Shown here in pieces: positions 63,642 to 64,000 of a DNA stretch of 64,000 nt; position 1 is the first letter of the stretch; each line of letters opens with the position of its first letter. The DNA is from Photobacterium aphoticum (lineage in GTDB: Bacteria; Pseudomonadota; Gammaproteobacteria; Enterobacterales; Vibrionaceae). The stretch covers positions 1 to 64,000 of the forward strand of contig NZ_LDOV01000017.1 in NCBI RefSeq assembly GCF_001029435.1. Reading direction: 5' to 3'. Made by a program: the position numbers and the translations under genes. Below the pieces are notes generated by a model. It was not told the origin of the DNA. It saw only the letters and a program-made list of their open reading frames with translations, and did not search any database.

Positions 63642-64000
63642 TTACTCTTCAGAAACTTGCAAGCGGTGCTTAAAATCCCGAATCGTGTTTTCTACATGCA
63701 GTGCCAAGCTCGGTTGTTGGAATGCATACACGGCCAAACCCGATTCCATATTGGCAAACGTGCGCTTATAACGGGTCGCGCCCCCCATAAAGTCGTAACG
63801 TGACGCCCCGTCAGCCAGTGCTTGGTTAATCAATAAATAATGCGCAACCAATCCTGGCTTAGCGTGGGTGATCGGCACATCATAGTTCAGGGCACTCAAA
63901 TAAAAGTACACCTGCCCATGCCAATGGAAGTTGTACATGATGGCTACCGTATGCTCACCGGCGGTAATTTTGCTGACGGCTAAAACGTCATGATTGCGGA
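63642..64000 (-). CDS. GNAT-family acetyltransferase (CelD/BcsL type), 5' end outside the window
   Basis: The C-terminal 119 residues of a longer protein; the frame is open to the right-hand window edge, so the true start is not visible and an internal Met at 63938 is not the start. The visible part (AGEHTVAIMYNFHWHGQVYFYLSALN, then AKPGLVAHYLLINQALADGASRYDFMGGATRYKRTFAN) is the typical end of the CelD/BcsL acetyltransferase fold found in cellulose and EPS loci. It lies 34 bases upstream of the ATP-grasp/phosphatase gene and is probably co-transcribed with it. Confidence 0.8.
   Translation of the reverse strand, partial: RNHDVLAVSKITAGEHTVAIMYNFHWHGQVYFYLSALNYDVPITHAKPGLVAHYLLINQALADGASRYDFMGGATRYKRTFANMESGLAVYAFQQPSLALHVENTIRDFKHRLQVSEE

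Overview
The window looks like chromosomal DNA of a gammaproteobacterium close to the Vibrionaceae. The evidence is the gene order uvrY(varA)-uvrC-pgsA followed by tRNA-Cys and tRNA-Gly, a peptide/sugar ABC transporter whose binding protein closely resembles the Vibrio chitobiose-binding protein, a bioA / bioBFCD divergon and a UPF0397-type ECF transporter. Genus cannot be fixed from this sequence alone. No phage, insertion sequence or CRISPR array was seen.

Layout. 1-3.7 kb (minus strand): uvrY, uvrC, pgsA and two tRNAs behind their own promoter. 4.2-7.6 kb: a three-gene ECF vitamin-type transporter behind a long, foldable leader. 7.7-14.3 kb: housekeeping genes (ABC1/UbiB-like kinase, a 56-aa membrane peptide, an MFS permease, a chemoreceptor, HtpX, a 51-aa conserved-looking small protein). 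14.4-23.2 kb: a seven-gene operon joining a CBP-like ABC importer to an M17 aminopeptidase and a glycosylasparaginase-type Ntn hydrolase, which I read as uptake and breakdown of short (glyco)peptides. 23.3-28.6 kb: biotin synthesis, bioBFCD and bioA transcribed divergently from overlapping promoters with a BirA-type operator. 28.7-29.3 kb: a LON-domain protein.

29.5-64 kb (running off the right end): a large exosortase A (XrtA/EpsH, PEP-CTERM system) exopolysaccharide locus. It has the PrsK/PrsR two-component pair, an export and chain-length module (Wza-like lipoprotein, Wzz-like protein, BY-kinase, beta-barrel protein, AAA ATPase), the initiating sugar transferase, the XrtA-associated deacetylase, FemAB protein, amidotransferase and glycosyltransferases, XrtA itself, a GDP-D-glycero-alpha-D-manno-heptose pathway (hddA, gmhA, hddC), an O-ligase, a flippase, and a right-hand block with a beta-helix protein, a sulfotransferase-like protein, a second deacetylase-like protein, an ATP-grasp/tyrosine-phosphatase fusion and a partial GNAT protein. 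Together these should build, modify, export and perhaps attach to protein a heptose-containing, possibly sulfated polysaccharide under sigma-54 control. No PEP-CTERM substrate protein and no PrsT are present in the window.

Most interesting points: the putative glycoasparagine salvage operon, the ATP-grasp/LMW-PTP fusion, the heptose branch inside an exosortase locus, a 30-aa membrane peptide tightly embedded between flippase and ligase, the alternative-pairing leader of the ECF operon, and helically phased repeats before the LON-domain gene.
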